A DNA stretch of 64,000 bases, taken from NCBI GenBank assembly GCA_007750655.1, contig CP036290.1, positions 372,001 through 436,000 on the forward strand. Reading direction: 5' to 3'. The position numbers and the translations under genes were made by a program. The notes below the pieces were generated by a model. That model did not search any database, had not been told where the DNA came from, and worked only from the letters and a program-made list of their open reading frames with translations. Below, piece by piece: positions 35,888 to 44,907 of this stretch. Every line of letters starts with the position of its first letter. Position 1 is the first letter of the stretch. Source of the DNA: Rohdeia mirabilis (GTDB taxonomy: Bacteria > Planctomycetota > UBA1135 > GCA-002686595).

Positions 35888-36673
35888 TCAACTCGACCGT
35901 GGACGCCCGTGCGCCGCTCGTTGCGGCCCCGCGTACATCCCGCACCAGGGCTCGCACTGGATCGTGCGCGCGCCGCCGCGCCGGCTCGACGCCCGGCACC
36001 ACAGGATCAGATTGCGGCGGCGGCCGCGGCGGATGGGCTCGACGCGGTGGCGGTGGGCGCCGGCGTGCAGGATCGCGGTGCCGGGCCTGTGCTCGACCTC
36101 GATCGTCTCGTCGCCGAACACGACCGTTTGGCGGTGCAGCTCGCAGCGCAGGCCCATGAGCGTCAGTTCGGAACCGTCGAACGGCGCGTCGCCCAGGCAC
36201 AGGTTGAGCGTGACCTCGGAGTCGTCCACGTGGAAGCCCAGGTCCTGGTCCGCGTCCTTCGCGTACTCGACCAGGTAGCCGTGGTGCGCGTCCAGATCCG
36301 CGCCGGCGAACTCGGTGAACAGGTGGCGCGCGATCGGCCGCACCGCGTTCGCCAGCAGGTCGTCCAGCACCCACTCGAGCAACAATTCGTCGAGCGCGAC
36401 CCCGTGCGCGTGCATCGAGTTCGGCGCGTCGAGCTCCTCACCCGCGTCGAGTAGCACCTGGCGGCGCGCGTCGATCTCGCCGAGCAGCGTCGTCGCGAAC
36501 TCCGGGGTCAGCATCGGAACACGCCAGGCGTGCGGCGCGACCTCTTCGGCCAGCGCGCGCCAGCCATCCGCAGTGCCCGACGCGCGCGCCGCCAGGAAGC
36601 GCGGATCGAAGGCGCCGTCGCCGAGGCGCTCGACCGATCGGGCGGGACCGTCGTTCGGGTCGCCGCCGCTCAC
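35888..36673 (-). CDS. 2-oxoglutarate/Fe(II)-dependent oxygenase, coupled to formate dehydrogenase
   Basis: The 261-residue protein contains the jelly-roll iron site: His and Asp in GFHVDDSEVTLN, distal His in HAGAHRHRVEPI, and the 2-oxoglutarate-binding Arg shortly after (RRGRRRNLILW). This matches prolyl-hydroxylase-type 2OG oxygenases. The GTG start at 36673 overlaps the TGA stop of formate dehydrogenase by 4 nt (GTGA), which implies coupled translation. The C-terminal ~25 residues (Cys-Glu-Pro-Trp-Cys segment) lie beyond the usual fold. What it hydroxylates is unknown. The physical link to a selenocysteine formate dehydrogenase is unusual. Confidence 0.82.
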   Translation of the reverse strand: MSGGDPNDGPARSVERLGDGAFDPRFLAARASGTADGWRALAEEVAPHAWRVPMLTPEFATTLLGEIDARRQVLLDAGEELDAPNSMHAHGVALDELLLEWVLDDLLANAVRPIARHLFTEFAGADLDAHHGYLVEYAKDADQDLGFHVDDSEVTLNLCLGDAPFDGSELTLMGLRCELHRQTVVFGDETIEVEHRPGTAILHAGAHRHRVEPIRRGRRRNLILWCRASSRRGGARTIQCEPWCGMYAGPQRAAHGRPRSS

Positions 36674-39414
36674 GCCAGGACGCCGCTCGCCTTCTCGATC
36701 TTCACCGGACAGACCTTCAGTTCGGCCGTGTCCGTGATCGGGTCGTAGCCGCCGCCGGTCAGGTTGTTGACCGGCACGTCGCCGAACGAGAACGAGCAGA
36801 ACACGGTGCCGCGCGGCGAGACGTTCGTGGCGTGGACCTTGACCACGACTTCGCCGCGGCGGCTCGACATCACGGCCAGGTCGCCGTCCACGAGGCCCCA
36901 CGCGGCGCAGTCGTCCGGGTGCACCTCGACCAGCTCTTCGGGCACCATCCAGTCGCTGCCCGCCGATCGGCCGGTCATCGTGCGCGTGTGGTAGTGCGCG
37001 AGGCGGCGACCCGTCGTGAGCCAGACCGGGTACTCGTCGTCGATCACCTCGGCCGGGTCGCGGTAGCTGGGCGTCGTGAACAGCCCGCGCCCACGCAGGA
37101 ACTCGCCCTCGTGCAGGATCGGCGTGCCGGGGTGCCCCTTCTCGGGCACCGGCCAGTGGTGGCGTCCCTCGGCGACCAGCTCCCAGTCGAGTCCGGCGTA
37201 GGTGGGGGAGAGCGCGCAGAACTCGTCGAACACCTCGTTCGCGCCCTGCCAGTCGAATCCGGCGAGGCCCATGCCGCGCGCGATGCCGGCGACGATCTCC
37301 CAGTCCGGCTTGGCGGTGCCGGGGGGCGGAACGGCGGCGCGCACGCGCTGGGGGCGGCGCTCGGTGTTCGCGAACACACCGTCCGTCTCGGCCCAACCGG
37401 TGCAGGGGAAGACCACGTCGGCGAGTTGCGCCGTCTCGGTCAGGAACATGTCCACGACGACCAGATGGTCGAGCGACTCGAGCGCGTGCGTGCAGTGCAC
37501 GCGGTCGGGGTCCGACACGACGGTGTTCTCACCGACGATCAGCATGGCGCGGATCTGCTCGCCGCACTGCTCGAGCGCGCGCACCTTCGTGATGCCCTTC
37601 TTCGCGTCCACCTTCACGCCCCAGGCCTTCTCGAACTTGGCCTGGTTGGCGAGGTCGGTCACCGGTTGGAAGCCGGGGAAGTTGTTCGGCAGCGCGCCAC
37701 AGTCGCCGGCGCCCTGGATGTTGTTCTGGCCGCGCATCGGATTGATGCCCGTGCCTTCGCGACCGATGTGCCCGGTGAGGAGCGCCAGGTTGCACAGGCT
37801 CTGCACGTTGTCGACGCCGCAGATGTGCTCGGTGATGCCGAGCGTGTAGTAGATCGCTCCGCGCTCGGCCTTCGCGTAGGCGATCGCCGCCGCTTCGATG
37901 TCGGCGGCCGGCACGCCGCAGATGCCCTCGGCCCACGTCGGCGTGAAGTCGGCGACGTGACGTGCGAGCTCCTCGTAGTTCTCGGTGCGCTCTTCGACGA
38001 AGCGGCGGTCGACCAGGCCTTCGCGAACGATGACGTGCGCCATCGCCGCCAGCAGCGCGACGTCACTGCCGACGCGCAGCCGCAGGTGGATGTCGGCCTT
38101 CTTGGCCAGCGGGATCAGACGCGGGTCGGCGACGATCAAGGTCGCGCCGCGCGCCACGGCCTTCTTGAGGCGCGTCGCGGCGACCGGGTGCGCCTCGGTC
38201 ATGTTCGTGCCGATGCAGAAGATCACATCGGGCTTGTCCATGTCGCGCAGCGGGTTGCTCATCGCGCCCCTTCCGAGTGTGGCGGCCAGACCGGCCACCG
38301 TCGGTGCGTGTCACGAACGCGAACAGTTGTCGATCTGGTTCGTCTGGAAGCCGACGCGCACGAACTTCTGGACCGAGTAGGCCGACTCGTGCGGCGCGCG
38401 CCCGGAGGCCACGGCGTAGATCGAGTGCCGGCCGTGATCGTCGCGCGCCTTCGAGAATCCCGCAGCGGCGCGCTCGAACGCCTCCTCCCAGGAAGCCTCG
38501 ACCAGTTCGCCGTTCTTGCGCACCAACGGCGAAGTCAAACGGTCCGCGTGCTGGACCCAGTCCCACGAGAACTGGCCCTTCACGCACAGCGCACCCTCGT
38601 TGGCGGGGCCGTCCATCGCGGGCTGCACGCCGACGAGCTTGTCGCCCTTCGTGAGCAGGTCCACCGAGCACCCCACACCGCAGTAGGGGCAGATGGTGCG
38701 CGTCTTCTCGATCGGCTCGGGCAGATCGACGAAGCGCTGCGCACGCAGGTCGCCGAGGGCGCCGGTCGGGCAGGTCTGCACGCACTGGCCGCAGAACGTG
38801 CACTCCGAGTCGCGCAGGTCTCCGTCGAACTCGGTCGTGATCTGGGTGTGGAAGCCCCGGTTCGCGATGCTGATCGCGTAGTCGCCCTCCTGCTCGGCGC
38901 AGACCCGCACGCAGCGGTAGCACGAGATGCAGTGGTCGTAGTCGCGCCCGATCATCGGGTTGCCGTCGTCCGGTCGCGAGGTGCCGGAGTGCGCGCCGGC
39001 GAAGCGCGAACCGTCGGCACCGTAGCGCGTGGCCAGGGTCTTCAGCTCCTGCGACGCGTACCCGCGCAACGGGTCGATGTCGTTCACGCTCGGGTTCTCC
39101 GAGACGACCATCTGGACCAGCGTGCGGCGGTGGCGTTCGACGCGCTCGCTGGCCGTGTGCACGACCATGCCGGGCTCGGCCACCGTCGTACAGGAGGCGA
39201 CCGGGTTGCGGATCCCCTCGACCTCGACCACGCACAGCCGGCAGGACCCGAAGGCCTCGAGGCGCGGGTCGTAGCAGAGGGTGGGGATCGGGTCGCGCGA
39301 GGGGCTCGGCTCGGCGGCGCGCACCCGCACCGAGATCTCGTACAGCGTCTCGCCCTGGGCGAAGTCGACCTCGCGGCCGTCGAGAGTGATGGAGTTGCGG
39401 AGCACGGCGCTCAT
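36670..39414 (-). CDS. fdhA: Formate dehydrogenase alpha subunit, molybdenum/selenocysteine (Sec368)
   Basis: Reading TGA at 38311-38313 as Sec gives a 914-residue enzyme. In order: an N-terminal [2Fe-2S] NuoG-like region (GSCRLCVVEVEG), two ferredoxin clusters (CISCYRCVRVC and CTFCGQCVQTC), the molybdopterin [4Fe-4S] motif (CPYCGVGCSV), the active site NCSRS-U-HAPT directly before GLAATLGRGAM, and a C-terminal dinucleotide-binding domain (TTGRRLAHYHTRTM). Known formate dehydrogenases carry Cys or Sec exactly at this U. A SECIS-like hairpin follows at 38281-38299. Without recoding the gene looks like two proteins. It should oxidise formate with NAD, paired with a NuoEF-type subunit (see 50395-52092). 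An alternative start is ATG 39423. Confidence 0.95.
38281..38299 (-). promoter_or_regulatory. bSECIS hairpin of fdhA
   Basis: On the mRNA, GGUGGCC pairs with GGCCGCC (one G-U pair) around loop GGUCU. Counting U of the UGA as 1, the loop is 22-26 with G23 and U24, the same position as the essential G23-U24 of the E. coli fdhF SECIS. It lies wholly inside the coding sequence. Confidence 0.85.
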
Positions 39415-39573
39415 GGGGCCCATGATACGCAGACGAGCGCGCCTCGACGCCGCGAGCGGCGAGCTTCCCACGGGGTCGCGGGCGCGACGGAGGGCGCCCG
39501 CGCGCCCGAACCATCGGGTCGGCGTCGTGTTCGTGCCCGAGTGGCCGTCGGCGTGCGCCCGCCCGTCGCGCCC

Positions 39574-41727
39574 TCAGGGTTCGACCGTCTCGACCTCCAT
39601 CTCGAGCGTCTCCGGTCCCCAGTCCGAGCCGAAGATGGCCGTGAAGTGCGCGCGCGACGGGAACCACCAGCCCGTGGTCGGCGACTCCCAGTCGAACTCG
39701 ACCATTCCGCCGCCGCCCAGCTGTTCGATGCGCGTGGGGAGCAACGCCCCGTCGCGATCGACCCACGCGATCGTCGTGATGGTGCTCTTCCCGCGCCGCA
39801 TGGCCGTGATGCGACCGTCGACCACGCGGATCCCGGACCACGTCGGCATGCCCTCGACGCCGATCCAGTCGTCGTCCTCCGCGGTCAGTGTGGCACCGGC
39901 GAACGCGACGTCGAACAAGGGTCGCGCGCACATCTCGCGCCCCGACCACATCAAGAAGCGATCTTCGACCGCGTTGATCAGGAGCCCGCGGTCGAACTCC
40001 GAGATCTTCTTGCCCTCGACGGTCGTGGTCACGTGCCGCCAGAACCCGCTGTGGAACGTCCCGAGGTCGAACGTGCCTTCGACCTTCTTGTAGCCGCCCC
40101 AGGTGCCATCGGTGCCGGGCGTCTTGGCGACGTAGGTCCCGGTCAAGCGCGCGCCCATCGACGGATAGCGGTAGTAGCCGTCCCAGGCTTCGCGCAGTCG
40201 ATCGGCGACGGCGCCGGTCGGCGGCTCCGGGTTCGGGATCGCGGGCGAACTCGCGGTCCACCCGGAGAGCGAGATCACGACGTCCTTCGGGTTCTTCACC
40301 AGCAGGCCCTCGTCGTGGAACTCGTAGCGCGCGACGACGGCGGAGTCCTCGAACGGCTGCCAGCGGAAGCTGCGGCGCTCGACACCCTGGCTCTGACTGT
40401 CGCGCCAGCGCGAGTCCACGCGCCATGGTCCGTCGGGGCCGGTGCGCGACGTGGTCCAGTGATCGACGAGGAGCGTGTCCTCTCCTGGCGGACCGAACGC
40501 GGCGATCCGGCCGTCCTGGAGGCGGACCTCGACCGTCGAGTAGCCGAACCAGTCGCTGGCGGCATCGATCTCGACGCGCGTCGGCGTGCCCGAGGCGATC
40601 AGGCGCGGACGCCAAAGGCGCTCCTGTTCGGCGAACGCCGGTCGCGCCAGCTGCTTCGCGACGTCGAGCATGGCCCTCTTGACGGAGCTCTCGCCCTTGC
40701 TCCGGATCTGCTTGCCGTCGAGATCGGTCAGGGCGATCGCGCCGCTCTCCTCGATCGTCACGAAGCCGTCGAAGGCGTCCACGATGTCGAAGCGCCCCCC
40801 GTCGCTCCCGAACAGGCCGATCTCCGAGACGTTCGCCCGGAAGCGCGCGCGCAGCGGGAACAGCTCGGGATCGACGCGTTCCCACGAGTCCCAGGCCCGC
40901 TCGAGTTCGCTGCGCGCCAGCTCTTGGCCGTCGTCGACCACTGCGCTCCAGTCGACCGGGCGCAGGTTGCGGACCTCGACGCCGAGCGTTCCGGCTCCGT
41001 GCTCGGTACTCGTGTCGAACTGAAATTGGTCGAGCACGACCCATTCGGAGGCTTCGGGGCCGAGATGCACGCGGTAGAGCGCGGTCCCGTCGATCTCGCC
41101 CGCGAACTTCATCTCGAACATCACGTCGATCGGGTACGTGGTGCGGTTGTCCACGCGGAAGCGCGACACGTCGATGGTGCGACCGAACATCTCCGACCGT
41201 TCGCGCTCGACCTCGATCGGACCGAGGCTGACGATGCGTTCGTCGAACTCGATCTCGGACTCGGGCGAGCCCGTCGGCCAGAAGGACGCGTGTTCGACGG
41301 TGACCCGCGCGCCGCGCAGCTCCTTCTCGGAGAGCGGGATCTGCAGCGGGTACTTCTGGCGCTTCTTCGGGCCGACGAGGCGCCCCGTGCGACCGTGGAT
41401 CGGCGTCCCGACGCGCTCGACCAACAGCGGCGCGGCGTCGCGGTCCTTCGGCGTGATGCGGAAGATGAGCGGCTCGGCCCACTCCGCTCCGCCGTTCTTG
41501 ACCTCGATCTCGACGAGCGACGCCGCCACGTCCTTGGCGACCGCGTCGCTGCGCTTGATCGAGCACGCGAGATCGTCGAGAGCCGCCTCGAGATCGATCG
41601 CTGTGAGAGGCTGTTCGTCCCGTTCGGCGGGTTCCTGCGCGCGGACGGCGGCGCCGAGGAACGGGACGAGGGAAAGGGCCGCGAACGCGAGGGTCGCGAG
41701 CCGGACGGCGTGCGAGGTGGGGGCCAT
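39574..41727 (-). CDS. Large secreted protein of unknown function
   Basis: The 717-residue product has a signal peptide (MAPTSHAVRLATLAFAALSL, cleavage near VRAQ). The mature part is mostly beta-rich with many Trp and Glu-Arg charge pairs and no recognised catalytic motif. Middle and C-terminal parts show repeated 'G-x-W-x-V-x-S-R-W' and 'F-x-L-G-T-F-H-S-G-F-W-R' elements that suggest a beta sandwich or barrel. It stands on the same strand as fdhA but is separated by 159 bp and has no evident functional link. The start is fixed by the signal peptide. Confidence 0.75.
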   Translation of the reverse strand: MAPTSHAVRLATLAFAALSLVPFLGAAVRAQEPAERDEQPLTAIDLEAALDDLACSIKRSDAVAKDVAASLVEIEVKNGGAEWAEPLIFRITPKDRDAAPLLVERVGTPIHGRTGRLVGPKKRQKYPLQIPLSEKELRGARVTVEHASFWPTGSPESEIEFDERIVSLGPIEVERERSEMFGRTIDVSRFRVDNRTTYPIDVMFEMKFAGEIDGTALYRVHLGPEASEWVVLDQFQFDTSTEHGAGTLGVEVRNLRPVDWSAVVDDGQELARSELERAWDSWERVDPELFPLRARFRANVSEIGLFGSDGGRFDIVDAFDGFVTIEESGAIALTDLDGKQIRSKGESSVKRAMLDVAKQLARPAFAEQERLWRPRLIASGTPTRVEIDAASDWFGYSTVEVRLQDGRIAAFGPPGEDTLLVDHWTTSRTGPDGPWRVDSRWRDSQSQGVERRSFRWQPFEDSAVVARYEFHDEGLLVKNPKDVVISLSGWTASSPAIPNPEPPTGAVADRLREAWDGYYRYPSMGARLTGTYVAKTPGTDGTWGGYKKVEGTFDLGTFHSGFWRHVTTTVEGKKISEFDRGLLINAVEDRFLMWSGREMCARPLFDVAFAGATLTAEDDDWIGVEGMPTWSGIRVVDGRITAMRRGKSTITTIAWVDRDGALLPTRIEQLGGGGMVEFDWESPTTGWWFPSRAHFTAIFGSDWGPETLEMEVETVEP

Positions 41728-41842
41728 ACGAGCTGAGTGGGGTTGGAGACCGGTAGGTAGGTCGACGGGGGCTGCGGGTCACCTCCACCGGGGCGCGGGG
41801 GCGGCGCCGACGTGCGAGCGTCGAGCACGGCCAACGAGCATC

Positions 41843-42496
41843 ATGAGCACGGACGCGTGGTCCGGTGTCGCCTGCGGGCGCGGCGTTCGGATCCGGTGCA
41901 CGGGCGCGCGCGAAGACCGCCGCACCCGAGCCCGCTGTTCGCTATCGCTCGTCCAACTTCGACCACCTGTGCCCGCCCACCGCAAACAGCTCCGCGTGCG
42001 CGCTCGCGCGGCCCGACTTCCCGCGGAGGCCCTGGCGCGAGCGAACGCACCGCGACTCGGTCCTCGACCCGACGCGGTCGACGTGCGCGCGCGGGCTCTG
42101 CGGCCCCTGTGGATCGCGACGTGGCCCGTGGGGGGCGGGCTCGTCGCGCTGGCCGCCGTCGCGCCGAGTTGGACCGGTTCGGTGGCCGCGGCGCTGCTTG
42201 CCGGCGTCCCTGCACTCGGGCTCTTCGTCTGCGCCGCACTGGGACGGGCGGCCGGGCGGCGGCGCGTGGCGATGGTGCTCGCCACCGCGACCACCGGGTT
42301 CCTGGCCTTCGCCACGTTCGGTGCCCTGAGCGGACTCGGCGCCCTGGACGGTCCCCATCGGCTCGCGGCCCTGTACCAACTGGGCTGCTTCGCGCTGGCC
42401 GTGGTGCACCTGGCCGTCGCGCGCTTCTGCTGGACGCGCACCAACGCGGACGGGGATGCGGCCGAAGCGACCGCCGCGCTCTACGACGAGCTGTAG
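41843..42496 (+). CDS. Multi-pass membrane protein of unknown function
   Basis: The C-terminal ~130 residues contain four hydrophobic segments (WIATWPVGGGLVALAAVA, AALLAGVPALGLFVCAAL, VAMVLATATTGFLAFATF and LYQLGCFALAVVHLAVA), then a short charged tail. The N-terminal ~80 residues read from ATG 41843 are Arg/Cys-rich and look doubtful, so the true start may lie further downstream, around 42000-42070. I do not recognise the family. It diverges from the secreted protein on its left and is convergent with the Met-rich protein gene, with a hairpin in between. Confidence 0.5.
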   Translation: MSTDAWSGVACGRGVRIRCTGAREDRRTRARCSLSLVQLRPPVPAHRKQLRVRARAARLPAEALARANAPRLGPRPDAVDVRARALRPLWIATWPVGGGLVALAAVAPSWTGSVAAALLAGVPALGLFVCAALGRAAGRRRVAMVLATATTGFLAFATFGALSGLGALDGPHRLAALYQLGCFALAVVHLAVARFCWTRTNADGDAAEATAALYDEL

Positions 42497-42545
42497 GCGA
42501 GCGCGGCCGACTCGTCGGGGTTCGCGTCCGCGCCGGAACGCAGGA

Positions 42546-42582
42546 CGCGGCCGCGCGGAACCCGAAGGTCCACGCGGCCGCG
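42546..42582. terminator. Terminator-like hairpin between convergent genes
   Basis: CGCGGCCGCG occurs at 42546-42555 and again at 42573-42582. Each copy is itself a palindrome, so the pair also forms an inverted repeat with a 17-nt centre. The hairpin lies between convergent stops (42496 and 42629) and could serve both strands. Confidence 0.45.
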
Positions 42583-42628
42583 CCCGGTGCGTCGGCCCGC
42601 GAGCGCGCGGGGCGCTCGAGTCACGGGA

Positions 42629-44542
42629 TCAGTGACCGCCGCCGGTCGGTTGTTCGGCGGGCTCGGGTTCCTCCTCGACGACGTCCTCCAGGGAGTCGGC
42701 TTCCTCCCATTCCTCCTCGTCCCATTCCGACTCTTCCCACTCCTCGAAGTCGTACTCGGTCGTGTCCCAGTCCGCGTAGGGGGACGACGCCGAGCTACGC
42801 GCTTCGCCGAGGACTCCGCCGACCATGCCGGCACCGACCAGGAGTCCGATCGGGCTCGACGCGACCATGCCGACCAGGCCGGCCATGTTCACGAGCATCG
42901 AGTTGTCCGCGCGGCCCTCTTCGATCAGGTCGTCGCCGACGACGCGGGCGAGCATGACCATCGGCTTCGCGCCGTGCATCAGTTCGGTGTACGAGGGCAT
43001 GATGAGCCCCGGCTCGCGCGTCGAGCTCGGCGAACGCATCGCGTTGCCGATCGCCGAGCAGACCAGGCTCGCCAGTCCGTAGGAGTCGCCGGCCAATTGG
43101 GGGATGTCGATGAACTGGGCGCCCATCGCGCCGATCGGATCGCCGGGGAGCTGGCTGCGGAAGCCGGCGTTGGCGAGCAGACCCGCGCCGCCGCTCTTCA
43201 TGTGCGCGAGCGCGCCCAACGTCGCCTGGGGCGTCATGCCGGCCACCAGGTGCGTGCCGGTGACGGCGATCGTCGCTTCGAGCGGGATCGGCAGGCCCGG
43301 GAAGGTCAGGGTCATGAGCGGCGTGCCGTCGTGCTCCCAGCCGCGGACGCGGACGTAGCCATCGGCCTCGTCGGCCGCCATCTGGTCGATCATGCCGCGC
43401 AGACGGTTGAGGGTCGCGAGCATGCCTTGGGAGTTCGAGAGCTCCATCGTCGCGACCGTCGACAGCATGCCGCCGCCACCGGTCGTGCGCGACGTGTACA
43501 TCGCCATCACGCTGCCGAGGTTGTCGACGATGTCGGTGCGCAGGTCGAAGCCCGTCTCCTCACGCAGGATCGCGAGCGGGTCCTCGATGCCTTCCGCCTC
43601 GAGCATCGGCGCGACCATCTCGAGCATGTAGTCGAGCATTCCGCTGGCGTTGATCGTCGAGAGCTGCGCCCACTCGGCGTCGGTCGGCACCATCGCGTAG
43701 TCCGCTTCGGTCAGGCCGCGCTCGGCGAGCATGCCCATCGAACGCATCGTCGCGCCGTAGCCGGGCATGCTCATGACGCTGTACGAGCGCTCGGCGTCCG
43801 CGCCCGAGTCGATCTGCATCACCAGGTTCTGCAGACCGTAGGCGTCGAACATCATCGCCATCTGTTCGGCTTCCTCGGTCGACGCCTGGCTCTCCATGAA
43901 GCCGAGGAACATCTCGCTGATCTCGCCGATGTCGAGGCGCATCGACATCGTCGGACGCACGCCGGACGGCAGGGCACCGAGAGTCGGGCGGCCGGGCGCG
44001 GTCGTGCTGCCGCCCAGGCTGACGACGAAGTTCGGGCCGGAGACCTGCAGCGCGATCGGCGGCATGTCCGGCATCTCGACCAGGCGCGAACCGTCGGCGC
44101 GCGGGTCGCCGAGCGGCATGCCCATGTCGGTCAAGAGGTTCATGACCGAGCCGGCCAACTGCTGCGCGAGCTGCGGGCTGTCCTGTTGCAGTTCGAGCTG
44201 CACGAACACCGGCAGCGGCGAGTTCGGGTCGGTCGCCGGGTACACGCGCAGGCTCTTGCGGCCCATCATCAGCTTGGTCGCCACGCCGATCGCTTGCGGC
44301 GGCAGCGGCGGCATCTGGTCCTCGAGCTCGGACATCAGGTCGAGCAGGCGCCCGTCCATCATCGCCAGGGCGGCGACGAGGCCGGCGTCCTTGGGCGACG
44401 GCATCAGACCCGGCATGTCGTCGATCCACATCGAGAACAGCGGCTGGGGCGCGGCGGTGGGCGGAGCGGCGACGGGGGCGGCCGCCGGGTCCTGCAGGAG
44501 GACGAGGGCCGGAGCGAGGGCGAGCGAGGCGAACAGCGACAT
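42629..44542 (-). CDS. Methionine-rich secreted protein of unknown function
   Basis: The 637-residue product begins MSLFASLALAPALVLLQDPA, a signal peptide, then a Pro/Ala spacer. The body is unusually rich in Met, with clusters such as MPGLMPSPKDAGLVAALAMM and FDAYGLQNLVMQIDSGAD. It has long helical segments (ADYAMVPTDAEWAQLSTINA), a late hydrophobic stretch (VGMVASSPIGLLVGAGMVGG), and a very acidic Glu/Asp/Trp-rich C-terminus that ends in a Gly-Gly-His tail. It has few Cys. The Met clusters could serve oxidation sensing, copper handling or packing of a helical bundle; none of these is proven. No family is recognised. Confidence 0.72.
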   Translation of the reverse strand: MSLFASLALAPALVLLQDPAAAPVAAPPTAAPQPLFSMWIDDMPGLMPSPKDAGLVAALAMMDGRLLDLMSELEDQMPPLPPQAIGVATKLMMGRKSLRVYPATDPNSPLPVFVQLELQQDSPQLAQQLAGSVMNLLTDMGMPLGDPRADGSRLVEMPDMPPIALQVSGPNFVVSLGGSTTAPGRPTLGALPSGVRPTMSMRLDIGEISEMFLGFMESQASTEEAEQMAMMFDAYGLQNLVMQIDSGADAERSYSVMSMPGYGATMRSMGMLAERGLTEADYAMVPTDAEWAQLSTINASGMLDYMLEMVAPMLEAEGIEDPLAILREETGFDLRTDIVDNLGSVMAMYTSRTTGGGGMLSTVATMELSNSQGMLATLNRLRGMIDQMAADEADGYVRVRGWEHDGTPLMTLTFPGLPIPLEATIAVTGTHLVAGMTPQATLGALAHMKSGGAGLLANAGFRSQLPGDPIGAMGAQFIDIPQLAGDSYGLASLVCSAIGNAMRSPSSTREPGLIMPSYTELMHGAKPMVMLARVVGDDLIEEGRADNSMLVNMAGLVGMVASSPIGLLVGAGMVGGVLGEARSSASSPYADWDTTEYDFEEWEESEWDEEEWEEADSLEDVVEEEPEPAEQPTGGGH

Positions 44543-44907
44543 GGCGTTTCGAAAGTCGAGGGGTGACGAATGAGGCGAGCGGGCTTCTACCGCGATCGAG
44601 CGCGCCCATTCTGGCGAGATGCGTGCCAAATCGCGTCGATTCCGCGGGAGTTCGTGTCGGTTCGCTCCGGCGTCGGTGCAGGGACCTTTCAGCGTTGAAG
44701 CGCAGCGGCGGACCGTCGCTCGGAGGCGTTCCTCGGGACCACGTCTGAACCGCGGACGCGGCGCTCCGTACTCCCGCTCCTCGCGGCCCGGCTCTTCACA
44801 GGCCCGTTCGAACGCCGCTCGTGCGGTGGCGGTTGGGCCTCGAGGGAGCGCGAGCGCCGAAACCGGTCCCGTCCCGTTCACCACGACGCGCGCCTCCCAC
44901 GCGAACC
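44543..44907. other. Gene-free divergent spacer
   Basis: The 365 bases between the Met-rich protein (minus) and the next secreted protein (plus) contain no convincing gene. No clear hairpin, repeat or promoter motif was picked out. Confidence 0.4.

Noticed and set aside
38311..38313. Treating the fdhA TGA as a frameshift or pseudogene
   Set aside because: It falls exactly on the conserved Sec/Cys active-site position, and the frame is intact on both sides.
36832..41736. A 1634-codon open frame on the plus strand across the formate dehydrogenase region
   Set aside because: It is antisense to fdhA and the secreted protein gene; composition is typical of the complement of GC-rich genes, and no domain is seen.
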